Assembly (NCBI RefSeq): GCF_037893015.1
Contig: NC_133658.1
Location: forward strand, 145,567,982 to 145,631,981
Reading direction: 5' to 3'
Length of the DNA stretch: 64,000 nucleotides
DNA from: Macrotis lagotis
Taxonomy: Eukaryota; Chordata; Mammalia; Peramelemorphia; Peramelidae
Shown here: piece by piece, positions 43,378 to 54,230 of the stretch
How positions within the stretch are numbered: the stretch's first letter is position 1
Layout of the letters: each line of letters opens with the position of its first letter
Program-made: the position numbers and the translations under genes
The notes under the pieces: generated by a model
What the model was told of the DNA's origin: nothing
Seen by the model: only the letters and a program-made list of their open reading frames with translations
Database searches by the model: none

Positions 43378-44229
43378 CATTCGGGGAACACTTTAAGATG
43401 ATCTTTCCTGAAAAAATTGCTATTTCTTCTAAAATTACCTTGTATTCTCTTTTATATATTAACATATTTCTATATTAAAGAATAATTGACACTTTAAAAA
43501 CAATGGTGGGATAAGATATTTTATGCCTATAAATTTGACTGGTTCTAGTTATTTACATTTTATAAAGATTCATCTAGTTTTTCTAGTTAACTCTTTAGTA
43601 AAAATTCATTCTACTGGTTAATCACTGGATTTTGTATTTATTTGTGAGAAACAGAATCACTTGTGGTAGATGTGAAAGAGACCTTTCTCCAAATCCCTTA
43701 TGTTGCCAATCTAGAAAGCCTTGGATTAGAGAGAATAGCTTGTTCAAGTTAGAACAAAGACTGGATCTTCTTAAAAATTCAGTGCTCTTTTCACCAAACT
43801 TAGAGGTCTTCAGTTACTAATTTATTACTCATCTAGTTTAATTTTTTGCATTAATCCTTTCTAGTGAGTTCAATATGGTAGGAATGAGTAGTTTGACTTA
43901 AGGGTTACTATTTACCATCATTCAACATCCCTGATCCCATACTCAATGCGTCTTTTCTAGTACTTAAAAAAAATACAACCTTGTATTTTCTAGGAGGAAT
44001 TAAGTAATTCTGTAATTTTTTTCTTTAGAGAATGATAGTACAGTGCTCACAAAAAATAAAAAGTAATGGGTACTTTAAAAAAATACCTTCCTTGATCCTC
44101 TTATATCTTCACAACTATTGTAAAATTCATTTGGGTATGACCTTTTTCTTTTTTCTGCTTTGAACTATTATCCTGCTATGAAAGAAGTTCTTAGGAATGT
44201 AAACTTCCTCTGACTATGCAGTTTGGCAC
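43378..44229. other. HOOK3 intron 1, nothing recognised
   Basis: AT-rich unique sequence. Short chance frame at 43632-43820. Confidence 0.4.
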
Positions 44230-44390
44230 TTCCTCCTTAATTTACATCCCAGAAGATTTTGCCTGGAGGTAGAGAGTGGACAAGTGATTTGCTTATGCAT
44301 GATCTCAGAGCTACCTTCTCAGATACAGGACTTGAACCCAGATCTTCTGACTCTTTAAGTTGATTCTATACCTTGTGAAAGACTACAATA
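44230..44390 (-). mobile_element. MIR relic, reverse
   Basis: 'ggaggtagagagtggacaagtgatttgcttatgcatgatctcagagc...gacttgaacccagatcttctgactc' follows the antisense MIR order. Confidence 0.45.
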
Positions 44391-44879
44391 ATTAAATGTA
44401 CATCAAGTTTCAAAGAGCAAAGTCACAGTAGTCTGTATACTTTTCTCTTTCAACTCTTTGCCATGGTCCTTTGATAATTAAACTATTATTGTCTTTAATA
44501 CTTTTTTAAAAAATGTGTTTCTAAATTCTGGGAATGTGTCATTTGAATGTAAAAGTTCACAAGTAGCTTTTGCAAGCTAACCTGGAGAGTCAGAGGAAAT
44601 TGCAAAATAGGTATATGTTTTTGACTTGAGGATGGGGAAGAATATGGTAGAGTTGACATTTTCAAGAATATCCTGCTGAGCTTGTCCCATTTATTTGATT
44701 GCATTTAAGCTCAAGAAGGCAAGGCAATAAATGAGTGGAACTAATGAAAGTGTTATCATGTGTGTTTCTTCTCTTGGTTAACATTAGTGTTTTGTATCTG
44801 GTAATTGGCAGGAAGTAAATAATAGTAATAGTATTTATCAGTAAACAATATAGTAAAACCTTATTTATCCAGCATCTTT

Positions 44880-45585
44880 GATAATTGTTCTAGTCACAGC
44901 CACAAACTTGCCGTTACTTTGATTTCCCTTTCCCTTATATCCCTCTCACTTATCAGATGTCATTCCTTTAAATTTTATCACTACAATGTTTCTCCCCTCC
45001 ATTTTTTTTGCTAACTATTTCTTTCCACCAGTTCCTAGACCTGATCCAATCTTTATTACTTCTCACAAATATGACCTAAAAAAGCATTAATTCTAAAGAT
45101 CTTCAGATTCTGGTCTTCTCCTATCCCCTCCCCTTTCTTCCAGCTCACCCTGTATATATCTCTGATATGTCTGATCTTGTTATTCCATTACTAGTGAATG
45201 ACTCCTGAGCCTGACAGTCAAGAAAAAGTGAATTTGGAGTCATGGGCAAAGGACTCTGATTGTGTTCTACTATTTAAACCTTAAGTAAATCATTTAAAAA
45301 TATCTTTTGGTTTCTGCATCTTCTCATCTCTAAAGGCAGGGGATTGGATTTTCTAAGGTACCTTCCAACTTTTAAATCCTATGACTATCTGTAATTCTGC
45401 ACATTTTGACTTCAGCCTATCTTCTCCAGCCACATCTCACTGCCCTATAATTTGTTCTAGCACAATTGGACTATTCTTTTGCTTCTAAACTCATCCTGTG
45501 GTTTCTTGTCTCTATGCTTGGGAGCTCCCTTCTCTTCTATTCCTTCATTCTGCTTGTTGAAAGGCCCAGCTCAAATACTACAATC
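44880..45585 (+). mobile_element. L2 fragments with an intervening MIR
   Basis: L2-like sequence at 44880-45190 and 45390-45585 ('ctggtttcttgtctctatgcttgggagctcccttctcttc', 'cttgttgaaaggcccagctcaaatac') flanks a MIR-type element at 45190-45385 ('gaatttggagtcatgggcaaaggactctgattg'). Confidence 0.55.
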
Positions 45586-45586
45586 T

Positions 45587-45647
<61 letters not shown>

Positions 45648-45648
45648 A
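45587..45648 (+). repeat. (GAT)n microsatellite
   Basis: About 20 uninterrupted GAT/ATG units. The Met-rich frame at 45466-45786 is the translation of this repeat and not a gene. Confidence 0.97.
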
Positions 45649-45890
45649 GCAACTCACATTTATATAACATTAAGTGCCAAGGACTTTACAAATGTGATCT
45701 CATTTGATCCTCAGAACAACCCTGGGAGGTGGGTGCTAATATTTTCCCCATTTTACATTGAGGAAATTGGGACTAACAGAGGTTAAGTGATGTGCCCAAG
45801 GTCATACAATTAGCAAATGCCTTAGATGGAATTTGAATTCAGGTTTTCCTGATTCCAGACCAGGGCTTTATCCATTATACTCTGTTGTTA
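45649..45890 (-). mobile_element. MIR/CORE-SINE-type element, reverse
   Basis: 'catttatataacattaagtgccaaggactttac', 'gatctcatttgatcctcagaacaaccctgggaggtggg' and 'ggttaagtgatgtgcccaaggtcatac' in typical order. Confidence 0.7.
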
Positions 45891-46019
45891 ATTGCCATTC
45901 TCTGTCCAGAAATGATCTTCTTGTAAACTCTTAATATTATCTGAGGTTGATTCTACTATTTCTGATAATGCTGCCTCTTGCTTACATATTTCCCCTAGGT
46001 GAGGTTAGGAACCCTGTCT

Positions 46020-46330
46020 TTGTAGTTGGAGAGGACTGAACTTGAAGATAGATTTCTGTTTAGATGCTGCCTTAGACATTAGCTGTTTGCAGAGCCACTT
46101 TGCCAAATCTCAGTTTGGTCATCTGTAAATAGAAATAATAATACATATAACATCTACCTTATAAATCATTGACTCAAACCCCCCTCATTTTGTAGAAAAG
46201 GAAAATGAAGCCTATAAATTTGAAATGAGAAGCTCTAGTAGTGACACAATTAGTAGTTTCTCTTTCCAAGTCTGTGATCTCAGCATTATCCCAGGTTCCA
46301 TCCCAAAGCCACCATTACTACAAGTGCCTC
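46020..46330 (+). mobile_element. MIR-type relics
   Basis: 46020-46155 follows the forward MIR order. 46160-46300 ('gactcaaacccccctcattttgtagaaaaggaaaatgaagcc') is an antisense-like remnant. Both are old. Confidence 0.4.
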
Positions 46331-46591
46331 TAAGATATTATGTCAGGAAAACTTCCAGCTCTGCTTAGAATCTTCATATACAAAATGACTCATTGTAAAC
46401 ATGTTAAGCATTAATGTACATATACCATTCACTAGACCGTTTGCCTCTGAGGGGATGAGGTGGGGGGACGTTGTGTAACTTGTAAATATGCTAGTGGATG
46501 AATGTTGAAAAAAACTTAAATAATATATAAGTGGAAAAATAATCGATTGAAAAATTGCAGATTCAGAGAAGCATTAAAAGACGACTTTTTT

Positions 46592-46741
46592 TAAGGTTTT
46601 TTTTTTGCAAGGCAGTATGGTTAAGTGACTTGCCCAAGGCCACACAGCTAGATAATTATTAAGTGTCTGAGGCCCGATTTGAATTCAGGTACTCCTGACT
46701 CCAGGGCCTGTGCTCTGTTTACTGCACCATCTAGCCACCCC
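46592..46741 (-). mobile_element. tRNA-derived SINE, inverted
   Basis: gcaaggcagtatggttaagtgac ... ctgcaccatctagccacccc, somewhat diverged, flanked by aagac-like repeats. Confidence 0.92.
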
Positions 46742-47384
46742 AAGACTTGACTCTTAACATGAAGTCAGAAGTGAGAATTTCATTTTGTGTATGAGGAATT
46801 AGGACTAAGGGAAAAGAAAGAAAATCACGGGTTAGAGAGAAAAACATAAGAGAAATTTTTAAAAAGTGAATTTGGTGTTCATTCAGATCCTGTGGTTTTT
46901 TGGTTGATTTTTATTTTATTTGGATCTGTAATTTTAACCTGTTTTTTTGTTTAACAAGGGGACCATATCCAAATTTAATTAATAGGTCTGTGATGTAGTT
47001 TTGGTTTGATGTGATTTTTCTGTGTTTTATGGATTCATTTAAATTTTAGATCTTCTTTATAGCATATGATATGTGAGGATCATTTTTATGACACTTTCAT
47101 TTATATTTATATTCCATTATTTATTCTGACATTCCTAAACATGTTGGACACACGTTATTACCAATTTTTTTTAGTACAACAAACAGGCGTTTCTTTTGCT
47201 CCATCTTTGATGTCTTTGGGATATTTGATTTTAGTGGATCAAAGGATATACACAGTTTAACAACATTTTGGGTTTAGGTCCAGATTGTATTTCATACAAA
47301 TCTCCCAATGGTGCAGTTTTGCCTGTTTTCCCAAATCATCATCAGTGACTATTGTTTTTCCTTTTTTGTCATCTTTGCCTTTCT

Positions 47385-47541
47385 TTTTTTTTTAAATTTT
47401 ATTTATTTTAAGGCACTGGGGTTAAGTGACTTGCCCAAGGTCACACGGCTAGGCAATTATTAAGTGTCTGAGACCAAATTTGAACTCAGGTCCTCCTGAT
47501 TCCAGGGCCAGTGATCTATCCACTGTACCACCTAGCTGCCC
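47385..47541 (-). mobile_element. tRNA-derived SINE, alternative tail subtype
   Basis: The tail reads 'aaattttatttattttaaggcactggggttaagtgac' rather than 'gcaaggcaaatgggg'. The same variant occurs at 58581-58757. ttttgcctttctttt-like duplication on both sides. Confidence 0.9.
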
Positions 47542-47754
47542 CCATTTTTGCCTTTCTTTTGGGTGTTACTGAAACCTCATATTGTTTTGATTTGCATTCC
47601 TCTTTCTTAGTCATCTGGAGCATTATTTTAATGTAGTTGTTGACAGATGGAATTTCTTTTCTTGAGAATTGTCTATAGCCTTTAACAATTTATCGATTGA
47701 GAAATGGCTCTGTTCTTATATATTTGAATCAGTTCCCTATATGTTTTAGAAATA

Positions 47755-47950
47755 ATAACAGTAATGACTAGCGGTTATATGGCACTATAAATTTTGCAGA
47801 TTGCTTTGCAAATGTCTCATTTGATTCTCATATCAATCCTAGGGATTGATATCTTAATATCCTCATTTTACAGGTAAAGCAACCAGGGCTGCTAGAGATG
47901 AAATGACTTGCCCAGTGTTCCACAACTTAGCAAATACCTGACTCTGGATA
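47755..47950 (-). mobile_element. MIR-type element, reverse
   Basis: 'gcggttatatggcactataaattttgcagattgctttgc', 'tcctcattttacaggtaaagc' and 'gacttgcccagtgttccacaac'. Confidence 0.6.
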
Positions 47951-48030
47951 TCGGTCCTTTGTCATATAATATGAAGGACTTTTTTTGCCCAGTTAACTAG
48001 CGCCCTTGTAATTCCAACTGCATTGATTTT

Positions 48031-48677
48031 AATTTTATTTTTTATTTTTAAAGCTTTTGAGTTTTGAATTTTATAATTTTTCTCCCAATCTTACTTCCTT
48101 CCCCCCAACCCCCACCCCCATGGAAAGCAATCTGTCAGTCTTTATTTTGTTTCCATGTTGTACATTGATCCAAATTGAGTGTGATGAGAGAGAAATCACA
48201 TCCTTAAGGAAGAAACAAAAAGTATAAGAGATAACAAGATCAGACAATAAGATGCCAGGTTTTTTTTTTCTAAATTAAAGGAAATAGTCCTTGAAATTTG
48301 TTCAAACTCCATGGCTCTTTATCTGGATACAGATGGTATTCTCCATTGCAGACAGCCCAAAATTGTCCTTGGTTGTTGCACTGATGGAATGAACAAGTCC
48401 ATCAAGGTTGAACATCACCCCCATGTTGCTGATAAGGGTATACAGTGTTTTTCTGGTTCTGCTCATCTCACTCAGCATCAGTTCATGCAAATCCCTCCAG
48501 GCTTCCCTGAATTCCTGTCCCTCCTTGTTTCTAATAGAACAGTAGTGTTCCATGACATACGTATACCACAGTTTGTTAAGCCATTCCCCAATTGAAGAAC
48601 ATTTATCTGATTTCCAATTCTTTGCCACCACAAACAGGGCTGCTATGAATATTTTTGTACAAGTGATGTTTTTACCC
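48031..48677 (-). mobile_element. 5'-truncated L1 with 19-bp TSD, inside an older L1
   Basis: The exact duplication ttccaactgcattgatttt occurs at 48012-48030 and 48678-48696. The minus strand still carries an open 109-codon piece of the ORF2 C-terminus (AKNWKSDKCSSIGEWLNKLW..., 48302-48631), which indicates low divergence. Confidence 0.94.
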
Positions 48678-48770
48678 TTCCAACTGCATTGATTTTGTAC
48701 AAACAGCTTTCAATTTGATGCAATAATTGTCCATTTAAAATTTTATTATCTCTAAACTTTATTTGGTCAA

Positions 48771-49512
48771 GAACTCATTCTGAATCCATACTTGTAAAAG
48801 GTATATTATCTCTCTTATGTCATGAAATGATATTTAAAGATATGTCAGATATTTATTTGGAATTTATTGTGGCATATGCCGTTAGATTTTTTTTTTTCCC
48901 AAAGAGTATTTCTAAGCATTTTCCTTGAATAGTGCTTTATGCTAGTAGTTGTTATACTTGGGATTATTTAACACTGCTATTATGTTTGATTACCTCTGAG
49001 TCTTGAGTTCCTAATTTGTTCTACCCATGAATTTTTTTTCTTTTTTTTTTTAGCCCAATTATACCCAATTGTTTTTCTTACTGCTTTGTTAGCTTGAGAT
49101 CTGGATTACTAGGTCCTCTTAATAAAATTTTGTATCCTTAATTTTACTTAGCCAAGGAATATTGTATGTGCCTTGATTAAAATCCAAGCTCTGACTGATA
49201 CAACATTAGCCAACTGATACTAACATTAAATAAAGATCTGACTCTGCAACGGGCTTTAAGGTGTATCACCCATTTGCTTGCATTTCTAAAGTAAATTTTA
49301 TTTTTTGTGACACTAAATTTATGTTGTGTTGAAAATTTATGTTGATTCTTGTCAAATTTTTAGTGAGTTATTATTGACAATCTGTAATTTGCTATAAAAT
49401 GTATTTTATATACCTTTGAAAGCTAATTTTACTTATAGACTAAAAAATTATTTTTAATTAATGTTATTTTTTGACTGGTAAACAATAAAATTATTTCATT
49501 TCTTATATGCAG
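48771..49512. other. HOOK3 intron 1 end, nothing recognised
   Basis: AT-rich sequence leading into the exon 2 acceptor. The last 60 bases contain a T-rich tract before ...atgcAG. Confidence 0.5.
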
Positions 49513-49598
49513 ATCCAGACATTTAATGTGGAAGCACCATGCCAGACTGTGGAAGATTTAACAAATGGGGTTGTGATGGCCCAGGTGCTTCAAAAGAT
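49513..49598 (+). CDS. HOOK3: HOOK3 second coding exon
   Basis: The exon lies between a pyrimidine-containing acceptor (...cttatatgcAG) and a GTAAGA donor. It has 86 nt, entering in phase 0 and leaving in phase 2. It encodes IQTFNVEAPCQTVEDLTNG then VVMAQVLQK plus two bases (AT, completing Ile with the next exon). This is nearly identical to human HOOK3 residues 20-48 and contains the conserved LTNGVVMAQVL segment of the Hook (calponin-homology-like) domain that contacts the dynein light intermediate chain. The next exon, expected to encode DPAYFDENWLNRIK-like sequence, was not found before 64000, so intron 2 is at least 14.4 kb. Confidence 0.96.
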
Positions 49599-49800
49599 GT
49601 AAGATCAAATTGTATTTTTGCATGCATAATAGAAGCTATTAAATATACTGATACTGAGTTTCTTAAAGATTCAAAATGACTTGATGATTTGCCTTGAATG
49701 TAATTAAACCATAAGAAGCTATGGAGATATTTGGTTTTTACGTGTGCCTAACATGTTCAGAGGCCATTGTTCCAAACTGTATTTCAGAAAGACATGATAT

Positions 49801-49960
49801 GGGGGTGGCTAGGTGGTACAGTAGATAGACCACCGCTCCTGGAGTCAGGAGTACCTGAGTTCAAATCCGGCCTCAGACACTTAATAATTAATTAGCCAGC
49901 TTTGTGGCCTTGGGCAAGCCACTTAACCCCATTGCCTTGCAAAAACCTTAAAAAAAAAAA
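49801..49960 (+). mobile_element. tRNA-derived SINE with TSD aaagacatgat
   Basis: Full-length copy 200 bp downstream of HOOK3 exon 2, with a small 'attagccag' duplication inside. aaagacatgat flanks both sides (49788-49798 and at the A tail). Confidence 0.95.
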
Positions 49961-49969
49961 AAGACATGA

Positions 49970-50339
49970 TTCAATTAATTTTACTATAGTGGTTCATTGT
50001 AGAGTAGCAGAGCTATCTCTTGATATCCAGAAACTAGGCAGATTAACTTCATTGTTTTGAATAAGTGAATGACTAAATTTTGACAGGGAATACTAAATAT
50101 GAGTCAACATATGCATCTTAACTTAGAAAACATTTTTGGTTTTAATAAGAGAATTATATGAAATTATATGAAAACTAATTAGGTAATAAGTGTGTGATAA
50201 TATTTTAGTTTGATGTGATTTTGTGTTTGTGTTGAATTAAATTCTGTGATCTTCTGTTCCTTAAATTCTTGAATAATTTTGATTTACAAGCCCTTATATA
50301 TAATCGGTATGTCAGATAGAATTTAATTTATAGAGGGAG
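49970..50339. other. HOOK3 intron 2, nothing recognised
   Basis: Unique AT-rich sequence. Confidence 0.4.
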
Positions 50340-50885
50340 AAAGTACTTCTGGGGAATGGGAGTAATGGTCAAAAAAGATGTCCTGGGGGAGGTTAAGGGA
50401 AACAATAGCAGAAGTGAAGTGGTGGGAGTACTTTCTAGGTAGATGAACATTGCCTCTCCAAAGCTGTGCTAAAAAGGAAATGCTCATTTGGACCTTAGCG
50501 AGTCAATTAGTGTGGCTAGAACAAAGAGTATAGAAAAAGAACAAGATGAAATAAGTATGCATAGGAAGATTTTGAACTGAAGAGTTTTCAATATCAAGAT
50601 GAGGAGTAAGCAGTTGGGAGCCCCTGAAACATCTTCACTATTGATACGGTCAAATCTGTAGTTTATTTTGGGATCTGTTTAGAAGGCAGATTGGAAAGAA
50701 AAGAGATTGGACACAGGGAGAACAGTAAAAAGATTTGCACAGTAATTCCAAGCCAGAAATGTTGATGCCCTATACTAGGATGTAAGTGGAGAAAAGGAAC
50801 AAATGTAAATAATATTGTGAAAGTACAGTGGATGAGATTTAGGGGTCTTGAGGAAATGGAGGGGAAAATTGTTCAAAGAATATGA
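50340..50885 (-). mobile_element. L2 LINE, reverse, diverged
   Basis: 'gatgtcctgggggaggttaagg', 'gaccttagcgagtcaattagtgtggctagaac' and 'ttagaaggcagattgg' follow the antisense L2 order. Confidence 0.55.
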
Positions 50886-51135
50886 GAAAGCAATGAGGTA
50901 TATTGGGCCTGGAGTTAGGAAGATTTGAATTCAAATATGATCCCAGATACTTAATAGTGTGTATTCTTGGACAGGTCCCTGAATCTCCATGTCCATTTCC
51001 TCATATGTAAAATAGGGGTAATAACAGCACCTCCTTCTTAGGGTTGTTGTGAGAAGCAAATGAGAAAATTATTAAATGTTAACAGCAACTGGCACACATG
51101 ATAAGCACTATATAAATGTTGGCTGTAACTATTTA
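50886..51135 (+). mobile_element. MIR-type CORE-SINE
   Basis: 'attgggcctggagttaggaagatttgaattcaaatatgatcc', 'tttcctcatatgtaaaataggggtaataacagc', 'gggttgttgtgagaagcaaatgag', 'gcactatataaatg'. Confidence 0.8.
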
Positions 51136-51840
51136 CAGGAAAAGAATAGTTTAAAATGAAGGACAAGTTTTGTGGGGAAGATAACGAATTCTGGTTTTGG
51201 ACAGAAATTAAGAGGTGCTTATGGGCAAACCAGAAAGAGACTCCCAAGACCTAGCTGGTGATTTGGGACAGAGCTGAAGAAAGAGTTTAGGATACTAAAT
51301 TTGGAACTGGAAGCTGTCTTACATGGTCATGGTGTCTAACCCCCTTGTTTTCCTGATGAGAGCAATGAAGCACATAGAGAGGTCTTCTCGGACTTTTAGG
51401 CAATAAATGGGCAAGACTAGAATTCCAACCCTGGGTACACAGACATAATTGAATGAAGTAGGAACTAAAGAGATCACCATGAGTATAGAGATAGACAGAA
51501 CCCAGAATAAAGTTTTGGGGGTTACACAAGGCTAAGGATAGATAGATCTAGATGATAATTGTAGGTCCTGTGGTCTGTATTGAATAGAGCTTTCATTAGC
51601 AGTCAGATTTGAGTATGACTTTATATAAATGAAATTGAAATTGAAATGGTGTTTTATCTACTATACTGCCTAGCTGCTGCCCCTAAACATTACCTTTGCT
51701 GATTCCCCTCTCCCTTTCCTTCTGGCTCCTAGTATTCTTTCTTTCAAAATTAACTTGTATTTATTTTGTATGCGCTCTGGATATATATACATACGCACAC
51801 ATACATGTATTTTTGTGTATGTTTCATAGATTTTGAATTT
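51136..51840. other. HOOK3 intron 2, mostly unrecognised
   Basis: 51290-51445 has a faint reverse MIR-like pattern ('ggaactggaagctgtcttac...gatgagagcaatgaagcac'). Otherwise no element recognised. Confidence 0.4.
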
Positions 51841-51843
51841 TAT

Positions 51844-51844
<1 letters not shown>

Positions 51845-51880
<36 letters not shown>

Positions 51881-51881
51881 G
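51845..51881 (+). repeat. (GATA)n microsatellite
   Basis: About nine GATA units followed by a short TATA/CACA run. Confidence 0.95.
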
Positions 51882-51899
51882 ATATATATACACACACAT

Positions 51900-52255
51900 T
51901 TTATGTATATTGGTTACAGATATGTATCTTTTGAGAGCTCAGAATTCATCCTACATCATTGTAATGTGTCACTGAGCTTACTTTGGAGGTGATTATTACT
52001 CTGAGATTTATTATCATCTTTAAAATACACTCAAGCATTTTGAGAGACACTAATATAGACCATGTGATAAGTATCCTTTCTGAGACACTGCTTCACTTTT
52101 TCATGGTGTGCTGGCTTTTCCAGTGATGTAATTGCTATGAGTTTAATGACTGCTCAGCTTGCCTTACTTATATTGACTTAGTTCTTTTTAGTCCTGTGAG
52201 TTCTGGTTGGAATTGCTCTAGATTGAGCCTCACAAATTCTCCCTAAGAGAAGTTT
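51900..52255. other. HOOK3 intron 2, nothing recognised
   Basis: Unique sequence between the GATA tract and the L1 target site. Confidence 0.4.
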
Positions 52256-52270
52256 GGTGGATAAGTTTTT

Positions 52271-53997
52271 GGTTCTTTTTCCTTTCTAAAGATTTTGTTT
52301 ATTTTGAGTTTCATAATTTTTCCCCTAATCTTGCTTTCTTTCCCCCACCCCCCACAGAAAGCAATTTGCCAGTCTTGGCATTGTTTCCATGGTATGCATT
52401 GATCCAAATTGGATGTGATGAGAGAGGAATCATATCCTTAAGGAAGATAAATAAAGTATAAAAGATAGCAAGATTACACAGCAAGACATCAGTTTTCCTT
52501 TTCTAAATTAAAGATAATAGTCCTTGGTCTTTGCTCAAACTCCACAGTTCCTTCTCTGGATACAGATGGCATTCTCCGTCACAGATAGCCCCAAATTGTC
52601 CCTGATTGTTGCACTGATGGAATGAGCAAGTCCCTTAAGGTTGATCATCACCCCATGTTGTTGTTAGAGTATACAATGTTCTTCAGGTTCTGCTCATCTT
52701 GCTCAGCATCAGTTCATACAAATCCTTCCAGGTTTCCCTGAATTCCCATCCCTCCTGATTTCTAATAGAACAGTAGTGTTCTATCACATACATATACCAC
52801 AGTTTGTTAAGCCATTCCCCAATTAAAGGACATTTACTTGATTTCCAATTCTTTGCCACCACAAACAGGGCTGCTATGAATATTTTTGTGCAAGTGATGT
52901 TATGTTTGGGGGGGGGGGGGTTAGGTTTTTTGCAAGGCAATGGGGTTAAGTGGCTTGCCCAAGGTCATGCAGCTAGGTAATTATTAAGTGTCTGAGGCAG
53001 GATTTGAACTCAAGATACTTCTGACTCCAGGGCCGTGCTCTATTCACTGCACCATTTAGCCGCCTCCACAAGTGATGTTTTTATCCTTTTTTCATTGTCT
53101 CTTCAGGGTATAGACCCAGTAGTGGTATTGCTGGATCAAAGGGTATGCGCACTTTTGTTGCCCTTTGGACATAATTCCAAATTGCTCTCCAGAAAGTTTG
53201 GATGAGTTCACAATTCTACCAACAATATATTAGTGTCCCAGATTTCCCACATTCTTTCCAGAATTGATCATTGACCTTTCTGGTCATATTGGCCAGTCTG
53301 AGAGGTGTGAAATGGTACTTCAGAGATGCTTTAATTTGCATTTTTCTAATAAGTAATGATATAGAGCAATTTTTCATATGACTGTGGATCGCTTTGATTT
53401 CCTCATCTGTAAATGCAAATGCAATTTACATATCTTTTGGCCATTTTTCAATTGGGGAAATGGCTTTTTTTTTTAATTTGACTCAGTTCTTTGTATATTT
53501 TAGAAATGAGTCCTTTATCAGAAATACTAGTTGTAAAGATTGTTTCCCAGTTTACTACATTTCTTTTGATCTTATTTATAGTGGTTTTGTCTGTGCAAAA
53601 GCTTTTTAATTTAATGTAATTCTCCATTTCTTCCTTGGTCATAAATTCCTTCCCTTTCCACAGATCTGGCAGGTAAACTACTCCTTGATCTTCTAGTTTA
53701 CTTATAATATTGTTTTTTATGTCTAAATCCTGTATCCAATTTGGATCTTATCTTGGTATAGGGTGTTAGGTGTTGGTCTAATATAAGTTTCTTCCATACT
53801 AACTTCCAATTTTCCTGGCAGTTTTTATTGAAGAGAGAATTCTTACCCCAATAGCTGAACTCTTTGGGTTTATCAAACAGCAGATTACTGTAATCATTTC
53901 CTGCTATTGCACCTGGTCTATTCCACTTCTCCACCACTCTATTTTTAGCCAATACCAGACAGTTTTGATGACTGATGCTTTATAATATAATTTTAGT
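52271..53997 (-). mobile_element. 5'-truncated L1 (about 1.55 kb plus nested SINE), 15-bp TSD
   Basis: The exact duplication ggtggataagttttt occurs at 52256-52270 and 53998-54012. Minus-strand fragments encode the ORF2 C-terminal region: MAKNRVVEKWNRPG... (53698-53952), IKLKSFCTDKTTINK and SDKGLISKIYKELSQI (53448-53642), and AKNWKSSKCPLIGEWLNKLW (52683-52940). Frameshifts and stops separate them, so it is non-functional but fairly young. A SINE (52902-53068) inserted later. Confidence 0.95.
52902..53068 (-). mobile_element. tRNA-derived SINE inside the L1, 11-bp TSD
   Basis: caagtgatgtt occurs at 52891-52901 and 53069-53079. Its tail region includes an unusual run of 13 G. Confidence 0.95.
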
Positions 53998-54035
53998 GGT
54001 GGATAAGTTTTTAAGTTCTCCTAGGAACTCAACTT

Positions 54036-54230
54036 CATGCCTCCCTTTCTTCCTTCCTCCCTTTTTCCTCCTTTCTCTCCTTTCCTTTTTCTCTTCCTTC
54101 CTCCTTCCCTACCTTTTTCTCGGCTCTCCCTTTCCTTCTTTGTCCCTCATTTCCTCCTCCCTGCCTCATTTCTTTGCTTCCTTTATCCCTACCCCCCTCC
54201 CCTCCTCCTCCCCCCTTTTTCTTTTTCAAA
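54036..54230 (+). repeat. Polypyrimidine (CT-rich) tract
   Basis: Almost 200 bp of C and T with few purines. The open frames on both strands here reflect composition only. Confidence 0.9.

Larger units (their letters stand above)
47000..48770 (-). mobile_element. Old L1, reverse, with SINE, MIR and young L1 nested inside
   Basis: Antisense L1 ORF2 segments occur at 47000-47384 ('gtggatcaaaggatatacacagtttaac'), 47541-47754 ('gatttgcattcctctttc...'), 47950-48030 and 48697-48770 ('gtacaaacagctttcaatttgatgc'). They read as one element broken by later insertions. Confidence 0.7.

Noticed and set aside
45466..45786. Protein with a run of methionines
   Set aside because: It is the translation of a (GAT)n microsatellite joined to L2 and MIR sequence.
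48302..48631. 109-codon minus-strand frame as a host gene
   Set aside because: It matches the L1 ORF2 C-terminus and lies in a 5'-truncated L1 with target duplications.
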